Assembly (NCBI GenBank): GCA_038316385.1
Contig: JBBQAN010000001.1
Span: 1-64,000, forward strand
Source of the DNA: SZAS-103 sp038316385
Lineage (GTDB): Bacteria > Pseudomonadota > Gammaproteobacteria > Xanthomonadales > Xanthomonadaceae
DNA length: 64,000 nt
Direction: 5' to 3'
The stretch's first letter is position 1. The number at the start of each line of letters is the position of its first letter. Shown one piece after another: positions 29,060 through 39,270 of this stretch. Position numbers and translations under genes: made by a program. Below the pieces are notes generated by a model. That model saw nothing but the letters and a program-made list of their open reading frames with translations, was not told where the DNA came from and made no database searches.

Positions 29060-29875
29060 TCAACCGCCTTTCAGGGGAACGGTTTGCGCCGGTTGCGGGT
29101 CCTGATCATTGTGTTGATCGCGATCATCGCCGTTCGGCGCAGGCTGCATCGGTTGTGGTCGTGATTGCGGATACGTATCGCGGTCGCGCGGATGGTAGCG
29201 CTTGCTTGCGCTGTATTCCTCCAGCCTGTCGCGAAAATCCACTACCGACGCCGGCGGCGCATTCACCCGTCCCTCGAAGATCGCGCGTGGGGTGGTGTCG
29301 GGTCCGTAGATTGCGGCGTTCGAGTGATCGTCGATTTGCAATGCCGAGCCATCCAGCGCCACGCCTGCAAACAGCCCGCGCGCGCGCGAATACGAATAAA
29401 TCTCGGCCTTGAGTTGTTCGTCGGTCGCTGCCGATGCAGTGCGACCAACGGGCCCGGCCGCGACCGAGGCATCCGCACCGAGGGTGAATTTGCCGTGCAC
29501 GATCGAATCGACGCCGCGCGGGGTGCTGAAAATCAGCACGACGTCCGTGCTCTGGATGCCGGCCTGAAAGCCGACGCTTCCGCCTGTAATAGTGATGAAA
29601 CTGGGATTGCTCCAGACACCATCGCGTCCGCGTACCGAGATCAGGCCGCGTCCGAAGCGTCCGCCAACCACGAAACCGGCCTTGACCACGTCCGGGATCA
29701 CCGCGATCGCATGCGCGTTGTCGAGCATCGACTGGGGCACCGATTGCTCGGGAATGCGCATGATCGTGTCCAGCACCGACACCGCATCGCGCGCGCGAGT
29801 TTCTTCAGGCGCTCCGGCAAAAGCCGCGCTGCTGGCGAGCAGCAGGGTTGCGATGAGGGCGATCATTCGACGCAT
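29060..29875 (-). CDS. Exported SYLF-domain lipid-binding protein
   Basis: 271 residues from ATG 29875. The signal peptide MRRMIALIATLLLASSAAFA is followed by the SYLF (Ysc84-type) domain: IPEQSVPQSMLDNAHAIAVIP, VVKAGFVVGGRFGRGL, the GGSVGFQAGIQSTDVVLIF core and FTLGADASVAAGPVGR. SYLF proteins bind membranes or phosphoinositides in eukaryotes; bacterial members are periplasmic and of unclear role. The last ~60 residues are a polar, Pro/Gln/Asp-rich tail. It is divergent from hemH. Confidence 0.9.
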   Translation of the reverse strand: MRRMIALIATLLLASSAAFAGAPEETRARDAVSVLDTIMRIPEQSVPQSMLDNAHAIAVIPDVVKAGFVVGGRFGRGLISVRGRDGVWSNPSFITITGGSVGFQAGIQSTDVVLIFSTPRGVDSIVHGKFTLGADASVAAGPVGRTASAATDEQLKAEIYSYSRARGLFAGVALDGSALQIDDHSNAAIYGPDTTPRAIFEGRVNAPPASVVDFRDRLEEYSASKRYHPRDRDTYPQSRPQPMQPAPNGDDRDQHNDQDPQPAQTVPLKGG

Positions 29876-29988
29876 GGCGGTCTCCGAAAAAATGTGTGCG
29901 AACGTGCAGTATCGCGCGAACCGATGAATCGTGTGTGAGCCAACGCCGGCGCGGGCGATACTATCGCGCGACCGCATCCGGAGCATTC

Positions 29989-30996
29989 ATGACCGCAGCC
30001 GACATCATTACAGAAACGATGCCCATCGCAGACGCGCGCGGCGCCGTGTTGCTGGTCAACCTAGGCACGCCAGATGCGCCGACGGCGGGCGCGGTGCGGC
30101 GTTATCTCGCTGAGTTCCTGCACGATCATCGCGTCGTCGATCTGAGCCGCTGGCTGTGGTGCCCGATCCTGCATGGCGCGATCCTGCCGCTGCGATCAAA
30201 GCGCGTGGCAAAGAATTACGCCAAGGTATGGCTCGACCGCGGCTCACCGTTGCGCGTGCACACGCAAGATCTGGCTGACGCCGTACAAACGCGCCTGCCG
30301 GGTCTGCGCGTGCAGATGGCGATGCGTTACGGCAACCCGCATCTTCGCGACGTGCTGCGCGGCTTGCGCGATGAGGGGTTGCATCGGTTGCTGGTATTGC
30401 CCCTGTATCCCCAGTATTCGGCAACGACGACGGCTTCCGTCTTCGATGCGCTTGCCAACGAATTCGCGCGTTGGAGCGACTTGCCGGATCTGCGTTTCAT
30501 ACGCGATTATCACGACGATGCCGGCTGGCTCGACGCGCTGGCCGCAAACATCCACGCGCAACGCAGTGCAGCGCCCGCAGAAAAATTGCTGCTGTCGTTT
30601 CATGGCATTCCCGAGCGTTACGTCCGCAATGGCGATCCGTATCCGCGCGAATGCGCAGCGAGCGCCGCAGCTCTCGCGCAGCGACTGGGGTTGACTGCCG
30701 ATCAATGGAACCTCAGTTACCAATCGCGCTTCGGTCGCGAACCGTGGCTCGGGCCGGCCACGTCGGACGTGTTGCGCGACTGGGCGCGGCAGGGCGTGGC
30801 GCGAGTGGATGTGGCGTGCCCCGGATTCGCAGTCGATTGCCTGGAAACGCTGGAGGAAATCGCGATGGAGAATGCCGATGTCTTCGTGCGCAACGGCGGC
30901 AAGACCTTGAATTATCTGCCCGCATTGAATGCCGACGCCACGCATGCCGATGCGCTCGCCGCATTGATACGTCGCCACACAACAGGATGGAATTGA
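29989..30996 (+). CDS. hemH: Ferrochelatase
   Basis: 335 residues. It inserts Fe2+ into protoporphyrin IX, the last step of protoheme synthesis. Signatures: AVLLVNLGTPDAP, YLAEFLHDHRVVD, VLPLYPQYSATTTASVFD, the metal-binding His in LLSFHGIPERYV, and CPGFAVDCLETLEEI with its Glu. Start at 29989 (MTAADIIT); frame open further up but without a site. Overlaps the following hydrolase gene by one base (TGATG). Confidence 0.96.
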   Translation: MTAADIITETMPIADARGAVLLVNLGTPDAPTAGAVRRYLAEFLHDHRVVDLSRWLWCPILHGAILPLRSKRVAKNYAKVWLDRGSPLRVHTQDLADAVQTRLPGLRVQMAMRYGNPHLRDVLRGLRDEGLHRLLVLPLYPQYSATTTASVFDALANEFARWSDLPDLRFIRDYHDDAGWLDALAANIHAQRSAAPAEKLLLSFHGIPERYVRNGDPYPRECAASAAALAQRLGLTADQWNLSYQSRFGREPWLGPATSDVLRDWARQGVARVDVACPGFAVDCLETLEEIAMENADVFVRNGGKTLNYLPALNADATHADALAALIRRHTTGWN

Positions 30997-31835
30997 TGGA
31001 AGAGATTTTCCTGGACAGCGCGCGCGGACGCATCGCCGCATTGCGCAGCGGCAGCAAGGGCGGTGCACCCTTGCTCGCGATGCATGGCTGGCTCGACAAT
31101 GCCGCGAGCTTCGTACCGCTGATGCCGCATTTGCGCGAATTCGACATCGTTGCGCTCGACTTGCCGGGTCACGGCGCGTCTTCGCATCGTGGCGAGGGAT
31201 ACGACTACGCCTTCGTGGACTGGATCCACGATGCGCTTGACGCACTCGATGCGCTGGGCTGGCAACGCGCGCGTCTGCTCGGACATTCGATGGGCGCGGC
31301 GATCGCCACGATGGTTGCCGCTGCCGCACCCGAACGCGTCGAAAAACTCGCCGTGATCGAAGCGCTCGGCCCGCTTGCCGGTGCCGCCACGTCAGCGGGT
31401 GAACGCCTGCGCCAGGCCGTCACCGCACGGCGCACGGCAGCGCAACGCCCGCGCCGGATGATTCCTAATATCGAAGCCGCAGTAAAAGCGCGGCTCGCAG
31501 TCGGCGACATGAGCGATGCCGCCGCACGGCTGATCGTCTCGCGCAATCTCGAAGCCGTCGAAGGCGGCTGGCGCTGGCGCAGCGATTCGCGTCTGGTGCT
31601 GCCTTCGCATCTGCGCATTACCGAAGAAGCGGCGTTGAGCATCGTCAGCGCCGTCGAAGCACCGACCTTGTTGATCGTAGCCGATCCCTCACCACCGTAC
31701 TTCACGCCCGAAATGCGCGATGAACGCGTCGCCTGCCTGCGCAATGGTCGCCTGATCGTGTTGCCTGGTAGCCATCACCTGCACATGGAGCAACCCGACG
31801 TTGTCGCGCCGCTGTTGCTGGATTTCCTGCGCTGA
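30996..31835 (+). CDS. Alpha/beta hydrolase
   Basis: 279 residues. Opening strand then MHGWLDNAASFVPL (oxyanion HG), DLPGHGASSH, the nucleophile elbow LLGHSMGAAIA, and a late PGSHHLHMEQP with the catalytic His. Acid residue probably in LLIVADPSPPYF. An esterase or lipase-like enzyme of unknown substrate. ATG at 30996 overlaps the hemH stop by one base, with AGGATGG upstream; coupled with hemH. Confidence 0.9.
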   Translation: MEEIFLDSARGRIAALRSGSKGGAPLLAMHGWLDNAASFVPLMPHLREFDIVALDLPGHGASSHRGEGYDYAFVDWIHDALDALDALGWQRARLLGHSMGAAIATMVAAAAPERVEKLAVIEALGPLAGAATSAGERLRQAVTARRTAAQRPRRMIPNIEAAVKARLAVGDMSDAAARLIVSRNLEAVEGGWRWRSDSRLVLPSHLRITEEAALSIVSAVEAPTLLIVADPSPPYFTPEMRDERVACLRNGRLIVLPGSHHLHMEQPDVVAPLLLDFLR

Positions 31836-31907
31836 TCGAGATGCGAATCGGAGTAGTCCTCGCACGAAATGAGCTCGTCGTGACAACCCGCCAAGCCCTT
31901 GATGGAC

Positions 31908-32702
31908 TTAGTTCGCGACCAACCGCCTCATGCTCGCCTTCAGCGCCGCGCCTTCTCCGTGCAGATAGTCGCGCTGGGCGCGCCAGTCGGCGCCGCGCGC
32001 CTCGACCTCGCGCCAGAATGCACGCGAATGATTGCGATGCAGCAGATGGCAAAGCTCGTGCACCAGCACATATTCGAATGCGTCGGGCTTGCCGAGCACC
32101 AGCGCAAGGTCCAGCGACAACGCATCGCGCGCGCTCAGCGAACCCCACAGCGAGGACAGCGGACGCAACCGGATTGCGCTCGGTGCGCGCGGCAGAGCCG
32201 GCAGATAGATCGGAAGCCATCGACCAATATCTGCGCGTGCCTCGGCAAGATAGAATTCCTTGAGCGCGCGGCGCGCGGATGCATCCGTGGCAGACGCCGG
32301 CAACGCGACCACCGCGCCATGCTCGTCGCATCGCGCGCGCGCATAGCGACCGACTTCCCAGCGCAGCGGCAGGCTTTCGCCGCGCAACGGTATCGTTTCG
32401 GTATCGCGTCCGAATGGCGCTGCATGACGCGACGCGATCCAACGCGGCAGTTGCATTGCGATCCACTCGCGATGTTCGTGCAGGAACGCATCGGCCGCGC
32501 GCAACGACGCGCGCGTCGGCAGGGTTAGCCGCACGCCGCGCTCGCTCACCGACAGCTTGATCCGCCGCGCGCGTGGATGACGCACGCGCTGCACGGCAAC
32601 TTCGCTGCCATCGGACAGCCGCAATACGATGGTTTCGCTCAACGCGACAGGGCGCACGCGAGTTGGGGCGATCAGGCGACGCAAAAATGATGGCATGCGC
32701 AC
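31908..32702 (-). CDS. YgjP-like (DUF45) zinc metallopeptidase
   Basis: 264 residues. The C-terminal half has VHELCHLLHRNHSRAFWREVE, a gluzincin HExxH (HELCH) with a third ligand His downstream as in YgjP/WLM-related proteins. The N-terminal half is a strand-rich domain (RRIKLSVSERGVRLTLP). Substrates of these cytoplasmic peptidase-like proteins are poorly known. Stands alone on the minus strand between the hydrolase and ubiK. Confidence 0.88.
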   Translation of the reverse strand: MRMPSFLRRLIAPTRVRPVALSETIVLRLSDGSEVAVQRVRHPRARRIKLSVSERGVRLTLPTRASLRAADAFLHEHREWIAMQLPRWIASRHAAPFGRDTETIPLRGESLPLRWEVGRYARARCDEHGAVVALPASATDASARRALKEFYLAEARADIGRWLPIYLPALPRAPSAIRLRPLSSLWGSLSARDALSLDLALVLGKPDAFEYVLVHELCHLLHRNHSRAFWREVEARGADWRAQRDYLHGEGAALKASMRRLVAN

Positions 32703-32964
32703 AGCATGCGGGCCAAAGCAGCTCAGTCAAGTGATCATTGTGCAATCGCGCGCTGAGACTCCGACCGGCCTGTTGAGGCAGGATCGTCTGCGATTTCACA
32801 GTTTCGTATCCGAATACGCATGCCCAGTAAAGCCAATACGGAGGCAGTGCTTCAACAGCGACACGAAAATGTAGGAGAATTCCTACATGCTGTCGCTGGT
32901 TTCGCTGACTGCGCAGCCGCCGCGCCGGGATGAGACTGGCTTCCGGCAACCACAAGGAACAGCC

Positions 32965-33231
32965 ATGATCGACCTCAAATCCATCGACGACCTCGCCCGC
33001 CGCCTCAGCGACATGGTTCCGCCCGGTGCGCGCGACGCCGCTGGCGACTTGCACCAGCATTTCCGCTCGACGATCCAGGTCGGCCTCGGCAAGCTCGATC
33101 TGGTCACCCGCGAGGAATTTGATGTGCAGCGCGCGGTGTTGCTGCGCACACGAGAAAAGCTCGAACTGGTCGAGAACATGCTAATGCTGGTCGAGGCGCG
33201 GCTCGATGCGCTGACCGGCCCGAATCACTGA
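32965..33231 (+). CDS. ubiK: Ubiquinone biosynthesis accessory factor UbiK (BMFP family)
   Basis: 88 residues from ATG 32965 after AAGGAA. MIDLKSIDDLARRLSDMVPPG, then VTREEFDVQRAVLLRTREKLE and a C-terminal coiled coil (LMLVEARLDALTG) match the BMFP/YqiC family, which includes UbiK. It helps assemble the aerobic Ubi enzyme complex together with UbiJ, whose gene is at 55463-56176 here. Ends 16 bp before comM. Confidence 0.9.
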   Translation: MIDLKSIDDLARRLSDMVPPGARDAAGDLHQHFRSTIQVGLGKLDLVTREEFDVQRAVLLRTREKLELVENMLMLVEARLDALTGPNH

Positions 33232-33247
33232 TTCCCGGCTGATTTCG

Positions 33248-34765
33248 ATGAGTCTGGCGCTGGTCAACAGTCGCGCCCGCGACGGCGTGCACGCGCCTGC
33301 GGTGCGGGTCGAGGTGCATCTGTCCGGCGGCTTGCCGTTGATGAACATCGTCGGCTTGCCGGAAGCGGCGGTGCGGGAGAGCAAAGATCGCGTGCGCGCG
33401 GCGATCCAGAACGCGCAATTCGAATTTCCGCAACGACGCATCACCGTGAATCTCGCGCCGGCCGATCTTCCGAAAGACGGCGCGCGCTTTGACTTGCCGA
33501 TCGCGCTGGGCATTCTCGCTGCGTCGGGACAGATTCCGCTCGAACAACTCGCGCGCTGCGAATTTCTCGGTGAACTTGCGCTCACCGGCGAGCTGCGCGC
33601 AGTCGATGGCGTGTTGCCGGCGGCGATTGCCGCAACCACTGACGAACGCACGTTGTTCCTGCCGCAAGGCAATGGAGCCGAAGCGGCGCTGGTATCAAAT
33701 GTCGATGCACGCACTGCCCGCACATTGCTGGAAATCTGCGCGCACCTGCAAGGAGCTAAAGTGTTACCGGAAGCCATTGCCGAACCGGTGATCGAATCCT
33801 CCGATGGCCCTGATCTCGCCGATGTTCGCGGACAGGCGCATGCACGGCGCGCGCTCGAAATCGCTGCGGCTGGAGGCCATCATTTACTTTTAATCGGCCC
33901 ACCCGGTTGCGGCAAGACACTGTTGGCAACGCGCCTGCCTGGCATCCTGCCACCGATGCTGGAAGCCGAAGCTTTGGAAACAGCGGCGATCGGTTCCGTC
34001 AGCGGTCGCGGCGTTGATCTGGCGCACTGGAAACAACGACCCTATCGATCACCACATCACACCGCGAGCGCAGTGGCATTGGTTGGTGGCGGCGCTGATC
34101 CACGCCCCGGCGAAATCTCGCTTGCTCATCACGGTGTGCTGTTTCTCGATGAATTGGCCGAGTGGGATCGACACACACTCGATGTATTGCGCGAGCCAAT
34201 GGAATCGGGCCGCGTGAGCATTTCGCGCGCCGCGCGGCAGGCGGAATTTCCGGCGCGTTTCCAACTCGTCGCAGCGATGAACCCTTGCCCGTGCGGCTGG
34301 GCAGGCGATGCTTCGGGACGCTGCCATTGCACCGGCGAACAGATCGCCCGCTATCGTGCGAAATTGTCGGGGCCGTTGCTTGATCGCATTGATTTGCACG
34401 TGAGCGTGCCGCGTTTATCGCACGGCGAGTTGCGGCCCGATGCGCCGCAAGGCGAATCGTCTGCCGTCGTGCGCGAACGTGTGATCCACGCACATGAAAT
34501 CCAGTTGCGCCGCAGCGGAAAGTCCAACGCCCGCCTCGGCCAACGCGAAACCGAACGCATCTGCAAACTCACGCCAGCGGATCAATCGCTGCTCGAACGT
34601 GCGATCGATTCCCTGCAACTCTCCGCGCGCGGCACCCACCGCATCCTGCGCATGGCGCGCACGATTGCCGATCTTTCGCTGAGTGATGCGATTTCAACGA
34701 CGCATTTGTCGGAAGCGATCGGCTATCGGCAAATGGATCGGCGCAGCGCACCGGTTGCGGCGTAA
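33248..34765 (+). CDS. comM: YifB/ComM-family Mg-chelatase-like AAA+ ATPase
   Basis: 505 residues. N-terminal LonC-like domain (VHLSGGLPLMNIVGLPEAAVRES). The AAA+ domain has Walker A LLLIGPPGCGKTLLA, Walker B GVLFLDELAEW, sensor/Arg region SRAARQAEFPARFQLVAAMNPCPCG, and C-terminal helical domain GTHRILRMARTIADL. ComM is a hexameric helicase promoting branch migration during natural transformation; homologues also occur in non-competent bacteria. Follows ubiK closely. Confidence 0.94.
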   Translation: MSLALVNSRARDGVHAPAVRVEVHLSGGLPLMNIVGLPEAAVRESKDRVRAAIQNAQFEFPQRRITVNLAPADLPKDGARFDLPIALGILAASGQIPLEQLARCEFLGELALTGELRAVDGVLPAAIAATTDERTLFLPQGNGAEAALVSNVDARTARTLLEICAHLQGAKVLPEAIAEPVIESSDGPDLADVRGQAHARRALEIAAAGGHHLLLIGPPGCGKTLLATRLPGILPPMLEAEALETAAIGSVSGRGVDLAHWKQRPYRSPHHTASAVALVGGGADPRPGEISLAHHGVLFLDELAEWDRHTLDVLREPMESGRVSISRAARQAEFPARFQLVAAMNPCPCGWAGDASGRCHCTGEQIARYRAKLSGPLLDRIDLHVSVPRLSHGELRPDAPQGESSAVVRERVIHAHEIQLRRSGKSNARLGQRETERICKLTPADQSLLERAIDSLQLSARGTHRILRMARTIADLSLSDAISTTHLSEAIGYRQMDRRSAPVAA

Positions 34766-34831
34766 TCAGTCGCAGTCTTGAATGTTATCCGCGCACACTC
34801 CTGCACACTGATCGCTAAGCCTCGATAAACC

Positions 34832-36136
34832 TCACGCTACCGCCGCTTCCGGCACGTGATCGTGGAACTGCTCTTCTTCGGTCGAACCCTTCAGCGCAAC
34901 GGTCGAAGACTGCGCGCCCTGAATCGTCTGCGTCACCGAATCGAAATAACCCGTACCGACTTCGCGCTGGTGCTTGACGGCAGTAAAGCCACGATCGGCT
35001 GCGGCGAATTCGGCTTCCTGCAATTCGACGAACGCGCTCATCTGGTTGCGGACGTAACCGTGGGCGAGGTTGAACATCGAATAGTTCAGAGCGTGGAAGC
35101 CGGCGAGGGTGATGAACTGGAACTTGTAGCCCATCGCCGCGAGCTGCTTCTGGAATGAAGCAATCGTCTGGTCGTCGAGGTTCTTCTTCCAGTTGAAGCT
35201 TGGGCTGCAGTTGTAGGCGAGCATCTTGCCCGGATATTTCGCGTGGATTGCTTCGGCGAACTTGCGCGCGAATTCCAGATCGGGCTTGCCGGTTTCGCAC
35301 CACACCAGATCCGCGTAGGGCGCGTAGGCGAGGCCGCGCGAGATCGCCTGGTCGATGCCCTTGTGGGTCTTGAAGAAGCCTTCGGCGGTGCGCTCGCCGG
35401 TAAGGAAGGGCTTGTCGTTGTCATCGACATCAGACGTGAGCAGGTCGGCGGCTTCGGCATCAGTACGCGCGATGATCAAGGTCGGCACGCCCATGACGTC
35501 GGCAGCGAGCCGCGCGGCGACCAGTTTGTCGACGGCTTCGCGGGTCGGTACCAACACTTTGCCGCCCATGTGGCCGCACTTCTTCGCCGAGGCGAGCTGA
35601 TCTTCGAAATGCACGGCAGCGGCGCCGGCTTCGATCATCGACTTCATCAACTCGAATGCGTTGAGCACGCCGCCGAATCCAGCTTCGGCATCGGCGATGA
35701 TCGGCTGCAGCCAATCGACATCGTCCTTGCCTTCGGCATGGTTGAGCTGGTCAGCGCGCAACAGGGTGTTGTTGATGCGCTTGACGACCTGCGGCACCGA
35801 GTTAGCGGGATACAGCGACTGGTCAGGATACATTTCGCCAGCGAGATTTGCATCGGCTGCAACCTGCCAGCCGGAAAGATAGATCGCCTTGAGGCCAGCC
35901 TTGACCTGCTGCATCGCCTGGTTGCCGGTCAGTGCGCCGAGCGCGTTGACGAATGGTTCGCTATGCAGCGATTTCCAGAATTTCTCGGCACCCAGCTTCG
36001 CAAGGGAATGCTCGATGGCGACGGTGCCGCGCAGGCGTGCGACTTCCTCGGCGGCATACGGACGGGTGACGCCGTTCCAGCGCGCGCTGTTGGTCCAGTC
36101 GAATTTGATTTGTTCGGCGGTGGGTAGCGTCTTCAT
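34832..36136 (-). CDS. aceA: Isocitrate lyase
   Basis: 434 residues, the common proteobacterial length. Cleaves isocitrate to glyoxylate and succinate. Active-site signature KKCGHMGGKVLVPT (catalytic Cys), DANLAGEMYPDQSLYP, HFEDQLAS, and C-terminal YNCSPSFNWKK are present. Lies 70 bp downstream of aceB on the same strand, so aceBA is one glyoxylate-bypass operon. Confidence 0.97.
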   Translation of the reverse strand: MKTLPTAEQIKFDWTNSARWNGVTRPYAAEEVARLRGTVAIEHSLAKLGAEKFWKSLHSEPFVNALGALTGNQAMQQVKAGLKAIYLSGWQVAADANLAGEMYPDQSLYPANSVPQVVKRINNTLLRADQLNHAEGKDDVDWLQPIIADAEAGFGGVLNAFELMKSMIEAGAAAVHFEDQLASAKKCGHMGGKVLVPTREAVDKLVAARLAADVMGVPTLIIARTDAEAADLLTSDVDDNDKPFLTGERTAEGFFKTHKGIDQAISRGLAYAPYADLVWCETGKPDLEFARKFAEAIHAKYPGKMLAYNCSPSFNWKKNLDDQTIASFQKQLAAMGYKFQFITLAGFHALNYSMFNLAHGYVRNQMSAFVELQEAEFAAADRGFTAVKHQREVGTGYFDSVTQTIQGAQSSTVALKGSTEEEQFHDHVPEAAVA

Positions 36137-36205
36137 GGTGTTGCTCCTAGGTTGCGATCAGCGATGAACGTGTGGGTCGAATAGGTGGAAGCTGGGACGA
36201 TGAAA

Positions 36206-37870
<1,665 letters not shown>

Positions 37871-37947
37871 CGCGGTGCTCCTCAAGTCCATTCGGAGATC
37901 ATTCGGCCGTTGAACCAGCTTTGGATTGGATCCACGCCGGGGAACCG

Positions 37948-38001
37948 AACATAGATGCGGTGGCGTATTGTTGACAATCTATATGATTGAATGATGAGTA
38001 T
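37948..38001. promoter_or_regulatory. Divergent promoter/operator region between aceB and the LysR gene
   Basis: On the plus strand TTGACA at 37971-37976 could be the LysR-gene -35, with a weak -10 near 37996-38001 (GAGTAT). On the minus strand TTGTCA (complement of 37972-37977) and TATGTT (complement of 37948-37953), spaced 18 bp, could serve aceB. An inverted repeat ATTGT-N2-ACAAT at 37967-37978 overlaps both -35 elements and is a candidate LysR operator. Position and symmetry are seen; function is inferred. Confidence 0.45.
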
Positions 38002-38027
38002 TAGCTCAGTTAATAGGAGGCAAATCT

Positions 38028-38987
38028 GTGACCGAGCCGACTACCCGGTTTTATTACAAGGGCGAGCGCCTGAAGCCGCTGCGCGCGTTCTGCCAAGTGG
38101 CCCGGCTGGGCTCGGTATCGCGCGCCGCCGAGGCGCTATTTCTCAGCCAGCCGGCGGTGAGCCTGCAATTGCAGGCACTTGAGCGTGACTTCGGGGCGCG
38201 ACTGTTTGAGCGCACCGGCCGGCGTTTCGGCCTGACCCGCGCCGGCGAGGCCTTGTACGAATTGGCCAGGCCGCTGGTGGATGGGCTGGACGGGTTGGAG
38301 GCGGAGTTCCGCAACAAGCTCAAGGGTCTATCGGCCGGCTCGCTGCACGTGGCAGCAGGAACGTCCACGATCCTCTATTTGCTGCCGCCACTGGTGCAGG
38401 CGTTCCGCGAGAAACACCCGGAAGTGCAAGTCGTGCTGCACAACGTGACCGGCCTGGACGGCCTCGGGCTGCTGCGATCGGACGGCGTGGATCTGGCGGT
38501 CGGCTCGATGCTCGACGTGCCCAGTGATCTCGATTACGCACCCACCCATTCCTTCGACCCGATGTTGATCGTCCCGCTCGGCCACCCGCTGGCGACCAAG
38601 GAGGATCTGACTCTTGAAGACATTTCACCGTACGGCCTGATCCTGCCGCCGCGACGGTTGACGACTTGGCGCCTGGTCGATCTGGTGTTCCAGCAACGCC
38701 GCGTGCCATACAGCGTGGCGCTGGAAGTGGGCGGCTGGGAAGTGATCAAACAGTACGTGGCGATGGGCTTGGGCATCTCGATCGTCACCGGCATCTGCCT
38801 CACCGACGCTGATCGCGAGCGCCTTGCGGTGCGTAACTTGCGCGACTATTTTCCGCCACGCAGTTACGGCGTGGTGATCCGCAAGGGCAAGTTCCTTAGT
38901 CCGCACGCTCGCGCATTCGTGAACCTCGTCAAGCCGGGATTGTTCGCGCGCGGCGACTATTTCGAGGCAGGACACTCGGAGCGGTAA
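38028..38987 (+). CDS. LysR-type transcriptional regulator
   Basis: 319 residues from GTG 38028 with a near-perfect AGGAGG eight bases before it. N-terminal winged helix: LRAFCQVARLGSVSRAAEALFLSQPAVSLQLQALERDFG has the LysR helix-turn-helix. The effector domain runs from about residue 100 (GSLHVAAGTSTILYLLPPLV) to the end; CysB/Cbl-like in style. Divergent from aceBA, so control of the glyoxylate bypass is the natural guess, not proved. Confidence 0.93.
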   Translation: MTEPTTRFYYKGERLKPLRAFCQVARLGSVSRAAEALFLSQPAVSLQLQALERDFGARLFERTGRRFGLTRAGEALYELARPLVDGLDGLEAEFRNKLKGLSAGSLHVAAGTSTILYLLPPLVQAFREKHPEVQVVLHNVTGLDGLGLLRSDGVDLAVGSMLDVPSDLDYAPTHSFDPMLIVPLGHPLATKEDLTLEDISPYGLILPPRRLTTWRLVDLVFQQRRVPYSVALEVGGWEVIKQYVAMGLGISIVTGICLTDADRERLAVRNLRDYFPPRSYGVVIRKGKFLSPHARAFVNLVKPGLFARGDYFEAGHSER

Positions 38988-39204
38988 CCAGAGTTTTAAT
39001 CCGTAAATTATGCAGCCTGCGAAAACCTGCTGCACGGGCAGGCCGCACATAGGCGTAGGCGTTGGCAATTCGTATGCGTTGTAACTGCGGTGAATTGCGA
39101 ACTGTCGCCTCAGGCTGCTCTCAACGACTGGCGGTGATCCGGCACAAGCTGCATTTCGAACACGCGAGTCGACATCGCGATCCGACAATCCACATCGTGC
39201 GCGC

Positions 39205-39218
39205 CTGATCCAGGTCAG
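39205..39218 (+). promoter_or_regulatory. FNR/Dnr-type palindrome upstream of the porin gene
   Basis: CTGAT-CCAG-GTCAG: two symmetric half-sites with four-base spacing, centred about 60 bp before the porin ATG. It differs only slightly from the sites at 43965, 44368, 46455 and 50634. Spacing and half-site sequence match FNR/Anr/Dnr-family operators. Confidence 0.6.
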
Positions 39219-39270
39219 GGCGGACGATGCGGCTACGGGTCAGGCTGCCGGAAATCACCGGAGCCCCGTC

